Positions 42,826-52,576 are shown, counted from the stretch's first letter. The stretch: 64,000 nt of DNA from Pseudomonas laurylsulfatiphila (GCF_002934665.1 NZ_NIRS01000007.1:124001-188000); one strand, 5' to 3'. The notes: generated by a model from the sequence alone, not told the origin. Numbers and translations are program-made.

Positions 42826-42998
42826 GGGTAAAGCTCCTTACTTTCTTTTTTTATACCGGTCTTTTTTTGTGATCCGGCTATTGGTTTAGAACTCATTCAC
42901 GGCATCGCAAACGTTTGCTGTCAGCCAAATTGGCAAAAGACGGCAAAGCGTCTGCGTGAGGGCGGAAAATCCGCCCCCCGGCATTTCTGGCTAATCGG

Positions 42999-44600
42999 TT
43001 ATTTTTCTATGCTGACACCCGAGAACACATTGCGACCGAACGGGCTCACCTTGAACCCTTCGATTTTGGCGCTCAGCGGCTGGTTGACCGTTGAGTGGGC
43101 GACTGGCGTGATCGGCACCTGCTGTTTGAGGTACTGCTGCGCCTGTTTGTAGAGCAGGGTGCGCTGGTCACGATCGGTGACGACTTTGGCCTGCTTGATC
43201 AGCTTGTCGTAGGCCGGATCGCACCACATCGAATAGTTGTTGCCGCCAATGGCGTCGCAGCTGTAGAGCGTGCCCAGCCAGTTGTCCGGATCCCCATTGT
43301 CACCGGTCCAGCCGATCAGGCTGATGTCGTGCTCGCCATTTTTGGTGCGCTTGATGTACTCGCCCCACTCATAGCTGACGATCTTGACCTTGAGGCCGAT
43401 CTTCGCCCAGTCAGCCTGGAGCATCTCGGCCATCAACTTGGCGTTGGGGTTGTACGGACGCTGGACCGGCATGGCCCAGAGGGTGATTTCAGTGCCTTCC
43501 TTGACGCCGGCAGCCTTGAGCAGTTCCCTGGCTTTTTCCGGGTTGTAGGCGGCGTCCTTGATCGTGTCGTCGTAGGACCATTGAGTCGGAGGCATGGCGT
43601 TGACTGCCAGTTGCCCCGCGCCCTGGTAAACGGCGTTGAGAATGCCTTGCTTGTTCACCGCCATGTCCAGCGCCTGGCGCACTTCGAGCTGGTCGAACGG
43701 CTTGTGGCGCACGTTGTAGGCGATGTAGCCGAGGTTGAAGCCAGGCTTCTCGATCAGTTGCAGGGCCGGGTCGTTCTTCAGTGCGGTCACGTCGGCAGGG
43801 CGCGGGTGCAGGGTGATCTGGCACTCGCCGGCCTTGAGTTTCTGCACGCGCACCGAGGCGTCGGTATTGATGGCGAAAATCAGGTTGTCGAGCTTGACCC
43901 GGCTCGGGTCCCAGTAATGCTTGTTGCCGGTGTAACGGATGTTCGAGTCTTTCTGATAGCTCTTGAACACGAACGGCCCGGTGCCGACCGGCTTCTGGTT
44001 GATGTCGCTCGGCTTGCCTTCGGCCAATAGCTTGTCGGCGTATTCGGCCGAAAGGATGGCGGCGAAGCTCATGGCGATGTTCTGGATGAACGCGGCGTCC
44101 ACGCTGTTGAGCGTAAAGGCCACGGTCAGCGGCCCGGTCTTTTCAACCTTGGCGATGTTCTTGTTCAGGCTCATGCCGTTGAAGTACGGAAACTCTGTCG
44201 GATAAGCCTTACGGAAAGGCTGTTGCGGATCGAGCATGCGATTGAACGTGAACAGCACGTCATCGGCATTGAAATCGCGGGTCGGCGTGAAGTACTTGGT
44301 GGTATGAAACTTCACCCCTTCGCGCAGGTGGAAGGTGTATTTGAGGCCGTCCTCGGAAATATCCCAACTGGTGGCCAGGCCCGGTACGACGTTGGTCGCG
44401 CCTTTTTCAAACTCTGCCAGCCGGTTGTACAGTGGTTCGGCGGCGTCGTTGTCGGTCGCAGTGGTGTACTGCGCCGTGTCGAAACCGGCGGGGCTGCCTT
44501 CGGAGCAGAATACCAGGCTGTTGTTGGCGGCCTGGCTGATGGAAGTGGCGGCCAACAGGCCGGTGCCCAGCAATGCGGATAAAACTAAGGTATGGCGCAT
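42999..44600 (-). CDS. Peptide ABC transporter substrate-binding protein (DppA paralogue)
   Basis: SBP family 5 protein of 533 residues with a signal peptide (LLGTGLLAATSISQA, cleavage near 24). Mature start LVFCSEGSPAGFDTAQYTT, then FHLREGVKFH, GTGPFVFKSYQKD and TGDNGDPDNWLG, all as in the DppA group. AAGGGAG precedes the ATG. Corresponds in position to dppA3 of P. aeruginosa. It shares most motifs with the 44904 protein; the peptide preference of each cannot be told. Confidence 0.9.
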   Translation of the reverse strand: MRHTLVLSALLGTGLLAATSISQAANNSLVFCSEGSPAGFDTAQYTTATDNDAAEPLYNRLAEFEKGATNVVPGLATSWDISEDGLKYTFHLREGVKFHTTKYFTPTRDFNADDVLFTFNRMLDPQQPFRKAYPTEFPYFNGMSLNKNIAKVEKTGPLTVAFTLNSVDAAFIQNIAMSFAAILSAEYADKLLAEGKPSDINQKPVGTGPFVFKSYQKDSNIRYTGNKHYWDPSRVKLDNLIFAINTDASVRVQKLKAGECQITLHPRPADVTALKNDPALQLIEKPGFNLGYIAYNVRHKPFDQLEVRQALDMAVNKQGILNAVYQGAGQLAVNAMPPTQWSYDDTIKDAAYNPEKARELLKAAGVKEGTEITLWAMPVQRPYNPNAKLMAEMLQADWAKIGLKVKIVSYEWGEYIKRTKNGEHDISLIGWTGDNGDPDNWLGTLYSCDAIGGNNYSMWCDPAYDKLIKQAKVVTDRDQRTLLYKQAQQYLKQQVPITPVAHSTVNQPLSAKIEGFKVSPFGRNVFSGVSIEK

Positions 44601-44903
44601 AACGCTCCCTTTTCTCTCAAAGTGTTGTCAACGAGCCGTCGTCCCGTCCGTAGACGTAGAGGCATCATTGATTTCAATCCATGCACGCAGCAGTAACCGA
44701 TGACCCACGCATGCACTGGTCGGATCCCGACGGTATGAGCCACGGGTCCGGCAGTAAATACGTAGAGTCCTAAAGACTCGTAGGAAATGGCGACGCGTCC
44801 TCACCCGATGCTGTAGTCAGCTGCGGATTTGGATGTAGGCAAATTCCTGCTTGCTCGGTAGATAAAGCAACGGCGACGTCAGAAACGTCGCCGTTGCAAA
44901 ACC
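44601..44903. other. Intergenic region between two peptide-binding protein genes
   Basis: 303 bp. Holds a TTGACA-like -35 near 44625-44630 (minus strand) for the 42999 gene and the terminator of the upstream gene at 44863-44897. Nothing else was recognised. Confidence 0.5.
44863..44897 (-). terminator. Intrinsic terminator of the 44904 gene
   Basis: GCAACGGCGACGT (44867-44879) and ACGTCGCCGTTGC (44885-44897) form a perfect 13-bp stem; the minus strand continues TTTATC. Confidence 0.85.
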
Positions 44904-46529
44904 TTATTTGCTGACGCTGACGCCGTAGAAGGAGTTCAAGCCAAATGGGCTGATCTTGAAGTCCTGCACGTTGGCGCGCATGGGTTGGAACACCGTCGAG
45001 TGAGCGATAGGTGTCATTGGGACTGCATCTTTGAGGACGTGTTGCGCCTGCTTGTACAGTTCGGTGCGTTTGGCCTGGTCGGAAGTGCGCTTGGCCTGCT
45101 TGACGATGTCGTCGAACTTCTTGTCGCACCACTTGGAGAAGTTGTTGCCTTCCAGCGAGTCGCAGCCGAACAGCACGTTCAGCCAGTTGTCCGGATCACC
45201 ATTGTCACCGCTCCAGCCAATCAGCATCGCCTGGTTCTCGCCACCTTTGGAGCGCTTGATGTACTCGCCCCACTCGTAGCTCTGGATCTTGACCTTGAGG
45301 CCGATCTTGGACCAGTCAGACTGCAGCATTTCTGCCATCAGCTTGGCGTTCGGGTTGTATGGACGCTGTACCGGCATCGCCCAGAGCACGATTTCGGTGC
45401 CATCTTTCACGCCAGCTTCCTTGAGCAGCTCTTTGGCTTTCTCAGGGTTGTACGGCGCATCCTTGATGGTGGTGTCGTAGGACCACTGGGTCGGTGGCAT
45501 GGCGTTGACGGCCAGTTGGCCGGCGCCCTGGTACACGGAGTCGATGATCTGTTGCTTGTTGACGGCCATGTCCAGTGCCTGGCGAACTTTCAGCTCGGCC
45601 AGCGGGTTGGCGTCGGTTTGACCCTTGACCTTGGGCATCACGTTGTAGGCGATGTAACCCAGGTTGAAACCGGCCTGGTCAGGCAGTTTCAGATCCTTGT
45701 CTTCTTTCAGCGCCTTCAGGTCGGCCGGACGAGGGAACAGGGTGACCTGGCACTCGTTCTTCTTCAGCTTCTGGATACGTACCGACGGGTCGGTGGTGAT
45801 GGCGAAGATCAGGTTGTCGATCTTCACGTCGTCAGGCTTCCAGTAGTCCTTGTTCCCGGTGTAGCGGATGTTGGAGTCTTTCTGGTAGCTCTTGAACACG
45901 AACGGGCCAGTGCCGACCGGCTTCTGGTTGATGTCGGCGGCCTTGCCTTCCTTGAGCAACTGGGCAGCGTACTCGGCGGACTGGATCGAGGCGAAGCTCA
46001 TGGCCATGTTCTGGATGAACGCGGCATCAACGTCCTTGAGGGTGAACTTGACAGTTTTGTCGTCGACTTTATCGATCTTGGTGATGTTGGTGTCCATCCC
46101 CATGTCGGTGAAGTACGGGAATTCGGTCGGGTACGCTTTGCGGAACGGGTCATCCTTGTTAATCATGCGATTAAAGGTGAACAGCACGTCGTCGGCGTTG
46201 AACTCACGAGTCGGCTTGAAGTACGGGGTGGTGTGGAACTTCACACCTTCACGCAGATGGAAGGTGTAGGTCAGGCCGTCATCGGAGACGTCCCAGCTGG
46301 TCGCCAGACCTGGAATGACAGCGGTGCCGCCGCGCTCGAACTGGGTGAGGCGGTTGAACATGGTTTCTGCAGAGGCGTCGAAGTCGGTTCCGGTGGTGTA
46401 TTGACCTGGATCGAAACCGGCCGGGCTCCCTTCGGAGCAGAACACCAGGTTAGTCGCAGCTTGAGCGAACGGTGCACTAGCCAACAGGCTGGCGCCGACT
46501 AAAAACGGAATGACCGCTTGTTTAAGCAT
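44904..46529 (-). CDS. Peptide ABC transporter substrate-binding protein (DppA paralogue)
   Basis: SBP family 5 protein of 541 residues, signal peptide ending near residue 24 (LLASAPFAQA). Mature start LVFCSEGSPAGFDPGQYTTG; later GTGPFVFKSYQKD and WSGDNGDPDNWLN motifs. The start is ATG 46529 (MLKQAV), with GAGG ahead; the in-frame extension upstream is not expected. It is the first gene of the dpp cluster, corresponding to dppA1/A2 of P. aeruginosa, followed by a strong terminator, so it is expressed on its own, likely in larger amount. Confidence 0.9.
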   Translation of the reverse strand: MLKQAVIPFLVGASLLASAPFAQAATNLVFCSEGSPAGFDPGQYTTGTDFDASAETMFNRLTQFERGGTAVIPGLATSWDVSDDGLTYTFHLREGVKFHTTPYFKPTREFNADDVLFTFNRMINKDDPFRKAYPTEFPYFTDMGMDTNITKIDKVDDKTVKFTLKDVDAAFIQNMAMSFASIQSAEYAAQLLKEGKAADINQKPVGTGPFVFKSYQKDSNIRYTGNKDYWKPDDVKIDNLIFAITTDPSVRIQKLKKNECQVTLFPRPADLKALKEDKDLKLPDQAGFNLGYIAYNVMPKVKGQTDANPLAELKVRQALDMAVNKQQIIDSVYQGAGQLAVNAMPPTQWSYDTTIKDAPYNPEKAKELLKEAGVKDGTEIVLWAMPVQRPYNPNAKLMAEMLQSDWSKIGLKVKIQSYEWGEYIKRSKGGENQAMLIGWSGDNGDPDNWLNVLFGCDSLEGNNFSKWCDKKFDDIVKQAKRTSDQAKRTELYKQAQHVLKDAVPMTPIAHSTVFQPMRANVQDFKISPFGLNSFYGVSVSK

Positions 46530-46976
46530 GGTGGCCTCATGATTTGTTGTCATTTTTGGAATTAGAGGACGACCTCGTGAGTCGTGCCTGCGGATACTTA
46601 TGCAGGGGCCATACCCAATGCAAGATCCAGAGTGACTACAAGCCTTAAACGGTGGCACGAACGTACCTTAATGTCGCATTTGTATAATTCCTGACGCATT
46701 TGACCGTTTGCGCGGCGTTTTTACGGTGCAAGTGACGCACTTTTACAGTGCGCGCCTGACTCGGGTTGCTCCCGCTTGGGGCGGGGGTGTTACTTATTCA
46801 TACCCCGGATTGTGGGGTGGGCATGGCGTGAATAAGAGTGGTTATTGTTGCACCGATAGTGGCCAATCGACGGCATTTCTCGGGTGGACCTATCCAGTTA
46901 TAGCTCATGCCTGAAAACTGCCAAAAAAAACGGCGATCATTTTGATGATCGCCGTTTTTGTCTACGGGCTATCGAT
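46530..46976. other. Intergenic region between dpp cluster and SIMPL gene
   Basis: 447 bp. Contains a consensus-like TATAAT at 46683-46688 on the plus strand without a good -35, short G/C palindromes near 46770-46800 and the bidirectional hairpin at 46921-46961. No gene was supported. Confidence 0.5.
46921..46961. terminator. Bidirectional intrinsic terminator
   Basis: AAAACGGCGATCAT and ATGATCGCCGTTTT pair over 14 bp with a short TTTG loop and A/T runs on both sides. It ends the minus-strand SIMPL gene 15 bp after its stop. Confidence 0.92.
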
Positions 46977-47693
46977 TCAAGGCATCTGCACTTCAATCGA
47001 GCCATCGGCGGTCATGCTGACCTGGCTGGTGCCGGCTTCGACATCCGGTGTCACCGGGGCGGCGTCCATGGCGGCCGCTTTCATCATCATCGGTGCGCGC
47101 AGGTAAGGCTGTGGATAACCGTTGCTGTTGAGGTTCAGGTTGACGATTTTGTAGCTCTTGCCGCCGAGGGCATCGGTGGCCAGTTGGGCGCGGGCCTTGA
47201 AGGCAGCCACGGCGTCCTTGAGCAAGGCGTCTTCGCTGGCCTTGCGGGTCGGGGTGGCGATGGCGAAGTCCATGCCACCCATTTTCAGGTCGGTGAGCAG
47301 TTCGCCGGTCAGCTTCGACAGCGCGGCGAAGTCCGAGCTCTCCAGGCGCAATTCGGCGCGCTCACGCCAGCCGGTGATTTTCTGGCCCTTGGTGTCGTAG
47401 ATCGGGTAGCTGTTGCGACTGCCCTGGCGCAGGGTGATGTCCTTGACCTGCTTGGCCTGGGCCAGCGCCTTGTTCATGGTGGTGCTGACGTCGGCGGCGA
47501 GTTTGGCCGGATCGCTGTTCTGTTCTTCGGTGTAGAGCGTCACGATCATCAGGTCGCGGGCCACTTCCTGACTGACTTCGGCGCGCAGGGAAATCTGGTT
47601 GTAATGCAGTTCGTCGGCGGCCAGGGCCGGGAGGCTGGCGACGGTGCCGAGACTCAGGGCGAGGAGGGCGGCGCTGCGGCGGAATGTGTGCAT
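46977..47693 (-). CDS. SIMPL (DUF541) domain periplasmic protein
   Basis: Exported protein of 238 residues: signal peptide to about residue 26 (LGTVASLPALA), then a DUF541/SIMPL domain with the pattern ISLRAEVSQEVARDLM and TGWRERAELRLES. The family forms ring-like oligomers in the periplasm or outer membrane; function is unsettled. In P. aeruginosa a gene of this type stands between roxS and the dpp cluster (PA4495), as here. AAGGAGCCTTC precedes the ATG. Confidence 0.88.
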   Translation of the reverse strand: MHTFRRSAALLALSLGTVASLPALAADELHYNQISLRAEVSQEVARDLMIVTLYTEEQNSDPAKLAADVSTTMNKALAQAKQVKDITLRQGSRNSYPIYDTKGQKITGWRERAELRLESSDFAALSKLTGELLTDLKMGGMDFAIATPTRKASEDALLKDAVAAFKARAQLATDALGGKSYKIVNLNLNSNGYPQPYLRAPMMMKAAAMDAAPVTPDVEAGTSQVSMTADGSIEVQMP

Positions 47694-48000
47694 GAAGGCT
47701 CCTTGAAAGGTGCGCAGGGGTATGGTCCGGACCTGCGTGAAACCATCAGACTCTAGCTTTTATGCTCTGGTTCGCACAGTTACAACTTCTATACAGGTGC
47801 ATGCAGCCCTTTGTAGGAGCGAGCTTGCTTGCGAAGGTCGTCAACGATTACGCGGCAAGTCTGGCACCCCGTGGCGCGCTCCGGTTTTTCGCGAGCAAGC
47901 TCGCTCCTACACTGTGGCCGTTTGCCGCACTTTTGCCTGTCAGCCCCCGCGCTTGGTTATACTCCCTGCGATCCGCCTGGAGCGCTCATCAGGAGAGCTC
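47694..48000. other. Divergent intergenic region SIMPL gene / roxS
   Basis: 307 bp, a third of it a REPIN (47811-47912). Promoters for both genes must lie here; TATACT at about 47958 may serve roxS. Confidence 0.5.
47811..47912. repeat. REPIN palindrome before roxS
   Basis: TGTAGGAGCGAGCTTGCTTG at 47812 and its inverted copy ending GCTCGCTCCTACA at 47911. Confidence 0.85.
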
Positions 48001-49263
48001 ATGCTCGCCCCCGTTCAAATCACTTCCGCCACTCGCCAGAACCTCTGGCGGCTGACATTCATCCGCACATTGGTGCTGGCCGCCCAGGCCGGTTCCGTGG
48101 GCCTGGCCTACTGGCTCGAACTGTTGCCTCTGCCCTGGTTTCAACTGGCTGCGACCCTCGCCTGTTCGATGTTGCTGTGCGTGTTCACAGCGATTCGCCT
48201 GCGTACCTCGTGGCCGGTGACCGAGCTCGAATACGCCGTGCAACTGGCTTGCGACCTGTTTATCCACAGCGCATTGCTGTATTTCTCCGGCGGCTCGACC
48301 AACCCCTTCGTCTCCTATTACCTGGTGCCGCTGACCATTGCCGCCGTGACGTTGCCATGGCGTTATTCGGTGATTCTCTCGGGGATCGCGCTGACGATGT
48401 ACACACTGCTGCTGGCGCAGTTCTACCCGCTGCAAACCTTCCCCATCGCCCGGGAAAACCTGCAGGTGTACGGGATGTGGCTGAGTTTTGCCCTCGCGGC
48501 AGCGGTCATCACGTTCTTCGCCGCACGCATGGCCGAAGAACTGCGTCGTCAGGAAGAGCTGCGCGCCATTCGCCGCGAAGAAGGCCTGCGCGATCAGCAA
48601 CTGTTGGCCGTCGCCACCCAGGCCGCTGGCGCCGCCCATGAACTGGGGACGCCGCTTGCGACCATGAGTGTGTTGCTCAAGGAAATGCGCCAGGACCACC
48701 CTGACCCGATGTTGCAGGATGACCTGAGCGTGCTGCAGGATCAGGTCAAACTGTGTAAAGAGACCTTGCAGCATCTGGTGCGCGCCGCAGAGGCCAATCG
48801 TCGGTTGGCGGTGGAGATGCAGGACGTCACCGACTGGCTTGATGAAGCCCTCAATCGCTGGCACTTGATGCGCCCGGAAGCCAGCTATCGCTTCCAGCGC
48901 CTCGGCCAGGGCCCGGTACCCCGTATGGCGCCGCCGCCGGACTTGACCCAGGCGTTGCTCAATCTGCTGAACAATGCCGCCGATGCCTGCCCCGAAGGGC
49001 TGCAGGTGACGCTGGACTGGGATTGGGAAAACCTCACCATCAGCATCCGTGACCATGGCGCCGGTGTGCCGCTGGCCATCGCCGAGCAAATCGGCAAGCC
49101 GTTTTTTACCACCAAGGGCAAAGGTTTCGGCCTGGGCCTGTTTTTGAGCAAGGCCAGCGTGACACGCGCCGGCGGCTCAGTGAAACTCTACAGTCATGAG
49201 GAAGGCGGCACGCTCACCGAGCTGCGCCTTCCCCGTGTCGCCCGAGGAGACGAACATGAGTGA
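48001..49263 (+). CDS. roxS: Redox-sensing histidine kinase RoxS (RegB/PrrB type)
   Basis: Membrane sensor kinase of 420 residues, related to RegB/PrrB, which monitors respiratory redox state. Six helices lie within about residues 15-175; the H-box is AHELGTPLATM with the phosphorylated His near 216, followed by the N-box LLNNAADACPEG near 321 and the ATP lid DHGAGVP and GKGFGLGLFLSK near 345-381. ATG 48001 follows AGGAGAGCTC. It overlaps roxR by 8 bp. In pseudomonads the pair governs cytochrome oxidases and cyanide tolerance (known for P. aeruginosa and P. putida). Confidence 0.93.
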   Translation: MLAPVQITSATRQNLWRLTFIRTLVLAAQAGSVGLAYWLELLPLPWFQLAATLACSMLLCVFTAIRLRTSWPVTELEYAVQLACDLFIHSALLYFSGGSTNPFVSYYLVPLTIAAVTLPWRYSVILSGIALTMYTLLLAQFYPLQTFPIARENLQVYGMWLSFALAAAVITFFAARMAEELRRQEELRAIRREEGLRDQQLLAVATQAAGAAHELGTPLATMSVLLKEMRQDHPDPMLQDDLSVLQDQVKLCKETLQHLVRAAEANRRLAVEMQDVTDWLDEALNRWHLMRPEASYRFQRLGQGPVPRMAPPPDLTQALLNLLNNAADACPEGLQVTLDWDWENLTISIRDHGAGVPLAIAEQIGKPFFTTKGKGFGLGLFLSKASVTRAGGSVKLYSHEEGGTLTELRLPRVARGDEHE

Positions 49264-49816
49264 AGAGATCCAAGTCGAAGGCGAAGAACTGCCGCATTTG
49301 TTGCTGGTCGATGACGACGCCACATTCACCCGCGTCATGGCCCGCGCCATGGCCCGCCGCGGTTTTCGCGTCAGTACTGCCGGTTCCGCCGAAGAAGGCC
49401 TGGAACTGGCCAAGGCCGACCTGCCGGATTACGCCGCCCTGGACCTGAAAATGGACGGCGATTCGGGCCTGGTGCTGTTGCCCAAGCTGCTGGAAATGGA
49501 CCCGGAAATGCGCGTGGTGATCCTCACCGGTTATTCGAGCATTGCCACCGCCGTCGAGGCGATCAAGCGCGGTGCCTGCAACTACCTGTGCAAACCGGCT
49601 GACGCCGACGACGTGCTGGCGGCGCTGCTGTCCGAACACGCCGACCTCGACAGCCTGGTGCCGGAAAACCCGATGTCAGTGGACCGCCTGCAGTGGGAGC
49701 ACATCCAGCGCGTGCTGACCGAGCACGAAGGCAACATCTCCGCCACTGCCCGCGCCCTGGGCATGCACCGTCGCACCCTGCAGCGCAAACTGCAGAAGCG
49801 CCCCGTTCGCCGCTGA
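49256..49816 (+). CDS. roxR: Response regulator RoxR
   Basis: Two-component regulator of 186 residues: receiver domain (acidic pocket Asp19-Asp21, phosphorylated Asp63 in ALDLKMDG, Thr near 91, Lys near 112 in LCKPAD) and a Fis-type helix-turn-helix at the C-terminus (GNISATARALGMHRRTLQRKL). This small ActR/RegA/PrrA-like form acts without an ATPase domain. ATG 49256 overlaps the roxS end; the in-frame upstream part is not needed. Confidence 0.93.
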   Translation: MSEEIQVEGEELPHLLLVDDDATFTRVMARAMARRGFRVSTAGSAEEGLELAKADLPDYAALDLKMDGDSGLVLLPKLLEMDPEMRVVILTGYSSIATAVEAIKRGACNYLCKPADADDVLAALLSEHADLDSLVPENPMSVDRLQWEHIQRVLTEHEGNISATARALGMHRRTLQRKLQKRPVRR

Positions 49817-49913
49817 ACCTGCGCTGAACGAATGCGGGCCGCATCTCGCGACAAACCGGACCGATCATCTATGATCGGTTCGTGCGTGTTCTTTTCTTTA
49901 TTGAGCCTTATCC

Positions 49914-51641
49914 ATGAATCAGAACGCTGAGTATTCCGCGGTCAACGACGCCGTGCGCGGGCAGTTTTTTCGCAAAGTGTGGGCAATGATCACGCCTTAC
50001 TGGCGCAGTGAAGAGAAGGTCAAGGCCTGGACACTGCTGATCGCGGTGATTGCGCTGTCGCTGATCAGCGTGGGGATCTCGGTGTGGTTCAACACCTGGT
50101 ACAAGGACTTCTACAACGCCCTGCAAAAGAAGGACGAGGCAGCGTTCTGGCAACTGATCCTGTATTTCTGTGCGATTGCGGCGGTGGCGATCGTCGGCGC
50201 GGTGTATCGGCTCTACCTGACGCAGATGTTGACGATCCGCTGGCGGGCGTGGCTCACCGAAAAGCATTTCAGCCGTTGGCTGGCGGACAAAAACTACTAC
50301 CAGCTGGAGCAGGGCGGTTACACCGATAACCCCGACCAGCGGATTTCCGAAGACCTCAACAACTTCACCTCCAACACCCTTGAACTGGGTATCGGGCTGC
50401 TGCGCAATATCGTCAGCCTGGTGTCGTTCTCGATCATTCTGTGGGGCGTGTCGGGCAGTATCGAAGTGTTCGGCATCACCATTCCCGGCTACATGTTCTG
50501 GTGCGTGCTGGTCTACGCCGTGGTGGGCAGTTGGCTGACGCATTTGATCGGTCGTCGCCTGATAGGTCTGAACAACCAACAACAACGCTTCGAAGCCGAC
50601 CTGCGTTTCTCCATGGTGCGGATTCGCGAGAATGCCGAAAGCATCGCGTTGTACAACGGCGAACCGAACGAAAATCGTCGGTTGAGCAGCCGCTTCGGGA
50701 TGGTCTGGCATAACTTCTGGGACATCATGAAGGTGTCCAAGCGCCTGACGTTTTTCACCGCCGGTTACAGCCAGGCAGCCATCATCTTCCCGTTCATCGT
50801 TGCCTCGCCGCGTTACCTCGCTGGCAAGATCGAACTGGGCGAACTGATGCAGATCAGCTCGGCGTTCGGCAATGTGCAGGAAAGCTTCAGCTGGTTCATC
50901 AGCGCCTACCAGAGCCTCGCTTCCTGGCGTGCCACCTGCGATCGTCTGCTGAGCTTCCACCAGGCCATGCGTGACAACGAAGAGCGTGCGCCAGCCATCG
51001 ACGTGCAGAATTCGGGCTCCGTCCTGAAGGTGCACAACCTTGGCCTCGACCTGGCGGAAGGTCGTCACCTGCTGACCAACGCCGACATGACCGTGGAGGA
51101 GGGCGACCGTGTGATGCTCAGCGGTCGCTCCGGCAGCGGCAAGTCCACCCTGCTGCGGGCAATGGGGCATCTGTGGCCGGCCGGCCACGGCAGTATTCGC
51201 CTGCCATCGGCACGTTACCTGTTCCTGCCGCAAAAACCGTACCTGCCGATTGGCACCCTGCGTGATGTCCTCAGTTATCCACAGCCCGGCGATACCTATC
51301 CGAAGGAGCGCTACGTGCAGGTGCTGGAAACCTGTCGTTTGCCGCACCTGATTGCCCGTCTCGACGAAGCCAACCACTGGCAGCGCATGTTGTCTCCGGG
51401 TGAGCAGCAGCGCCTGGCCTTTGCCCGTGCGCTGCTTTATGCACCGCAATGGCTGTACATGGACGAAGCGACTTCGGCGATGGACGAAGAAGACGAGGCC
51501 ACGCTGTACCAGGCGTTGATCGATGAATTGCCGGGGCTGAGCATTGTCAGCGTCGGCCATCGCAGCAGCCTCAAGCGCTTCCATCCGCGGCATGTTCGTA
51601 TTGAGAATGGTCATCTGGTGGAGCAGGCCGTGACCGCATAA
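49914..51641 (+). CDS. SbmA/BacA-like ABC transporter (fused permease and ATPase)
   Basis: Membrane protein of 575 residues. The first 340 residues hold about six helices of the SbmA/BacA type (FNTWYKDFYNALQKKD near 61-76, YYQLEQGGYTDNPDQRISED near 125-145), and the rest is an ATPase domain with Walker A SGRSGSGKST near 402, signature LSPGEQQRLA near 497 and Walker B WLYMDEATSAMDEED near 518. This YddA/Rv1819c-type group imports vitamin B12-like compounds and peptides; the substrate here is unknown. It stands alone between roxR and a repeat. Confidence 0.88.
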   Translation: MNQNAEYSAVNDAVRGQFFRKVWAMITPYWRSEEKVKAWTLLIAVIALSLISVGISVWFNTWYKDFYNALQKKDEAAFWQLILYFCAIAAVAIVGAVYRLYLTQMLTIRWRAWLTEKHFSRWLADKNYYQLEQGGYTDNPDQRISEDLNNFTSNTLELGIGLLRNIVSLVSFSIILWGVSGSIEVFGITIPGYMFWCVLVYAVVGSWLTHLIGRRLIGLNNQQQRFEADLRFSMVRIRENAESIALYNGEPNENRRLSSRFGMVWHNFWDIMKVSKRLTFFTAGYSQAAIIFPFIVASPRYLAGKIELGELMQISSAFGNVQESFSWFISAYQSLASWRATCDRLLSFHQAMRDNEERAPAIDVQNSGSVLKVHNLGLDLAEGRHLLTNADMTVEEGDRVMLSGRSGSGKSTLLRAMGHLWPAGHGSIRLPSARYLFLPQKPYLPIGTLRDVLSYPQPGDTYPKERYVQVLETCRLPHLIARLDEANHWQRMLSPGEQQRLAFARALLYAPQWLYMDEATSAMDEEDEATLYQALIDELPGLSIVSVGHRSSLKRFHPRHVRIENGHLVEQAVTA

Positions 51642-51650
51642 ACACCCCCG

Positions 51651-51744
51651 CCCCTGTAGGAGCTGCCGCAGGCTGCGATCTTTTGATCTTGATTTTAAAG
51701 AAGCAAGATCAAAAGATCGCAGCCTGCGGCAGCTCCTACAGGGG
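51651..51744. repeat. REP-like inverted repeat (GCTGCCG family)
   Basis: CCCCTGTAGGAGCTGCCGCA at 51651 and its exact inverted copy ending CTCCTACAGGGG at 51744; nearly the same as 55410-55515. Confidence 0.9.
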
Positions 51745-51826
51745 TTTAGGGGGATGGGTGATCGTACAACCGCGTTGCGCTATGATGCGCTTTCAGCCGC
51801 CGAACTTTTCGAGACCGATGTACACC

Positions 51827-52576
51827 ATGGAAAACCCGATCGACACACCACGCCTCCCACGCAAGCGTCGCAGCCTCGCTCAGGAACTGGTGACGGTGCT
51901 GTCCGAGCAGATCCGCGACGGTCATCTCAAGCGTGGCGACAAGTTGCCCACCGAGTCGGCCATCATGGATGCCCATGGTGTCAGCCGCACGGTGGTGCGC
52001 GAAGCGATATCCCGTCTGCAGGCGGCCGGCCAGGTGGAAACCCGCCATGGCATCGGCACCTTCGTGCTCGACACGCCGAGCCCGAGCGGCTTTCGTATCG
52101 ACCCGGCGACCGTGGTGACCTTGCGCGATGTGCTGGCGATCCTGGAGCTACGCATCAGCCTGGAAGTGGAGTCCGCCGGCCTGGCGGCGCAACGCCGCAG
52201 TCCGGAACAGCTGGCCAACATGCGCGCCGCCCTCGATGCGTTGAATGAAAGCGCCGCCCATGCCAGTGACGCCGTGGCTTCGGACTTCGCCTTCCACCTC
52301 GAAATAGCGCTGTCCACGGGCAACCGTTATTTCACCGACATCATGACCCACCTGGGCACCAGCATTATCCCGCGCACACGGTTGAATTCCGCGCGCCTGG
52401 CCCATGACGACCAGCAGCACTACATGGGTCGCCTGAGCCGTGAGCACGAGGAAATCTACGACGCCATTGCCCGTCAGGATTCCGATGCGGCCCGGGCCGC
52501 CATGCGTTTGCACCTGACCAACAGTCGTGAGCGGTTGCGCCATGCCCATGAAGAGGCTGAGGCGCAGCGGGGTTAG
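51827..52576 (+). CDS. FadR-subfamily GntR regulator of sugar-acid catabolism
   Basis: Transcription factor of about 249 residues. A winged helix at residues 12-80 (SLAQELVTVLSEQIRDG, LPTESAIMDAHGVSRTVVREA, GIGTFVL) is followed by an all-helical FCD domain with the metal/ligand-binding Asp and His residues (DFAFHLEIA near 148, EHEEIYDAI near 207). It lies just upstream of the galactarate/glucarate genes and probably controls them; an operator candidate is at 52904-52927. ATG 51827 (MENPID) or 51818 is the start; no strong ribosome site distinguishes them. Confidence 0.87.
   Translation: MENPIDTPRLPRKRRSLAQELVTVLSEQIRDGHLKRGDKLPTESAIMDAHGVSRTVVREAISRLQAAGQVETRHGIGTFVLDTPSPSGFRIDPATVVTLRDVLAILELRISLEVESAGLAAQRRSPEQLANMRAALDALNESAAHASDAVASDFAFHLEIALSTGNRYFTDIMTHLGTSIIPRTRLNSARLAHDDQQHYMGRLSREHEEIYDAIARQDSDAARAAMRLHLTNSRERLRHAHEEAEAQRG

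Noticed and set aside
39766..46502. Several plus-strand frames of 300-510 codons opposite the peptide-binding genes
   Set aside because: Each mirrors a binding-protein gene of the dpp cluster and has no independent support.
46683..46688. TATAAT on the plus strand as a promoter of a hidden gene
   Set aside because: No -35 at a proper distance and no supported gene downstream on that strand before the terminator at 46921.
49908..51614. Minus-strand open frame of 568 codons
   Set aside because: Antisense to the SbmA/BacA-like transporter whose Walker motifs are intact.
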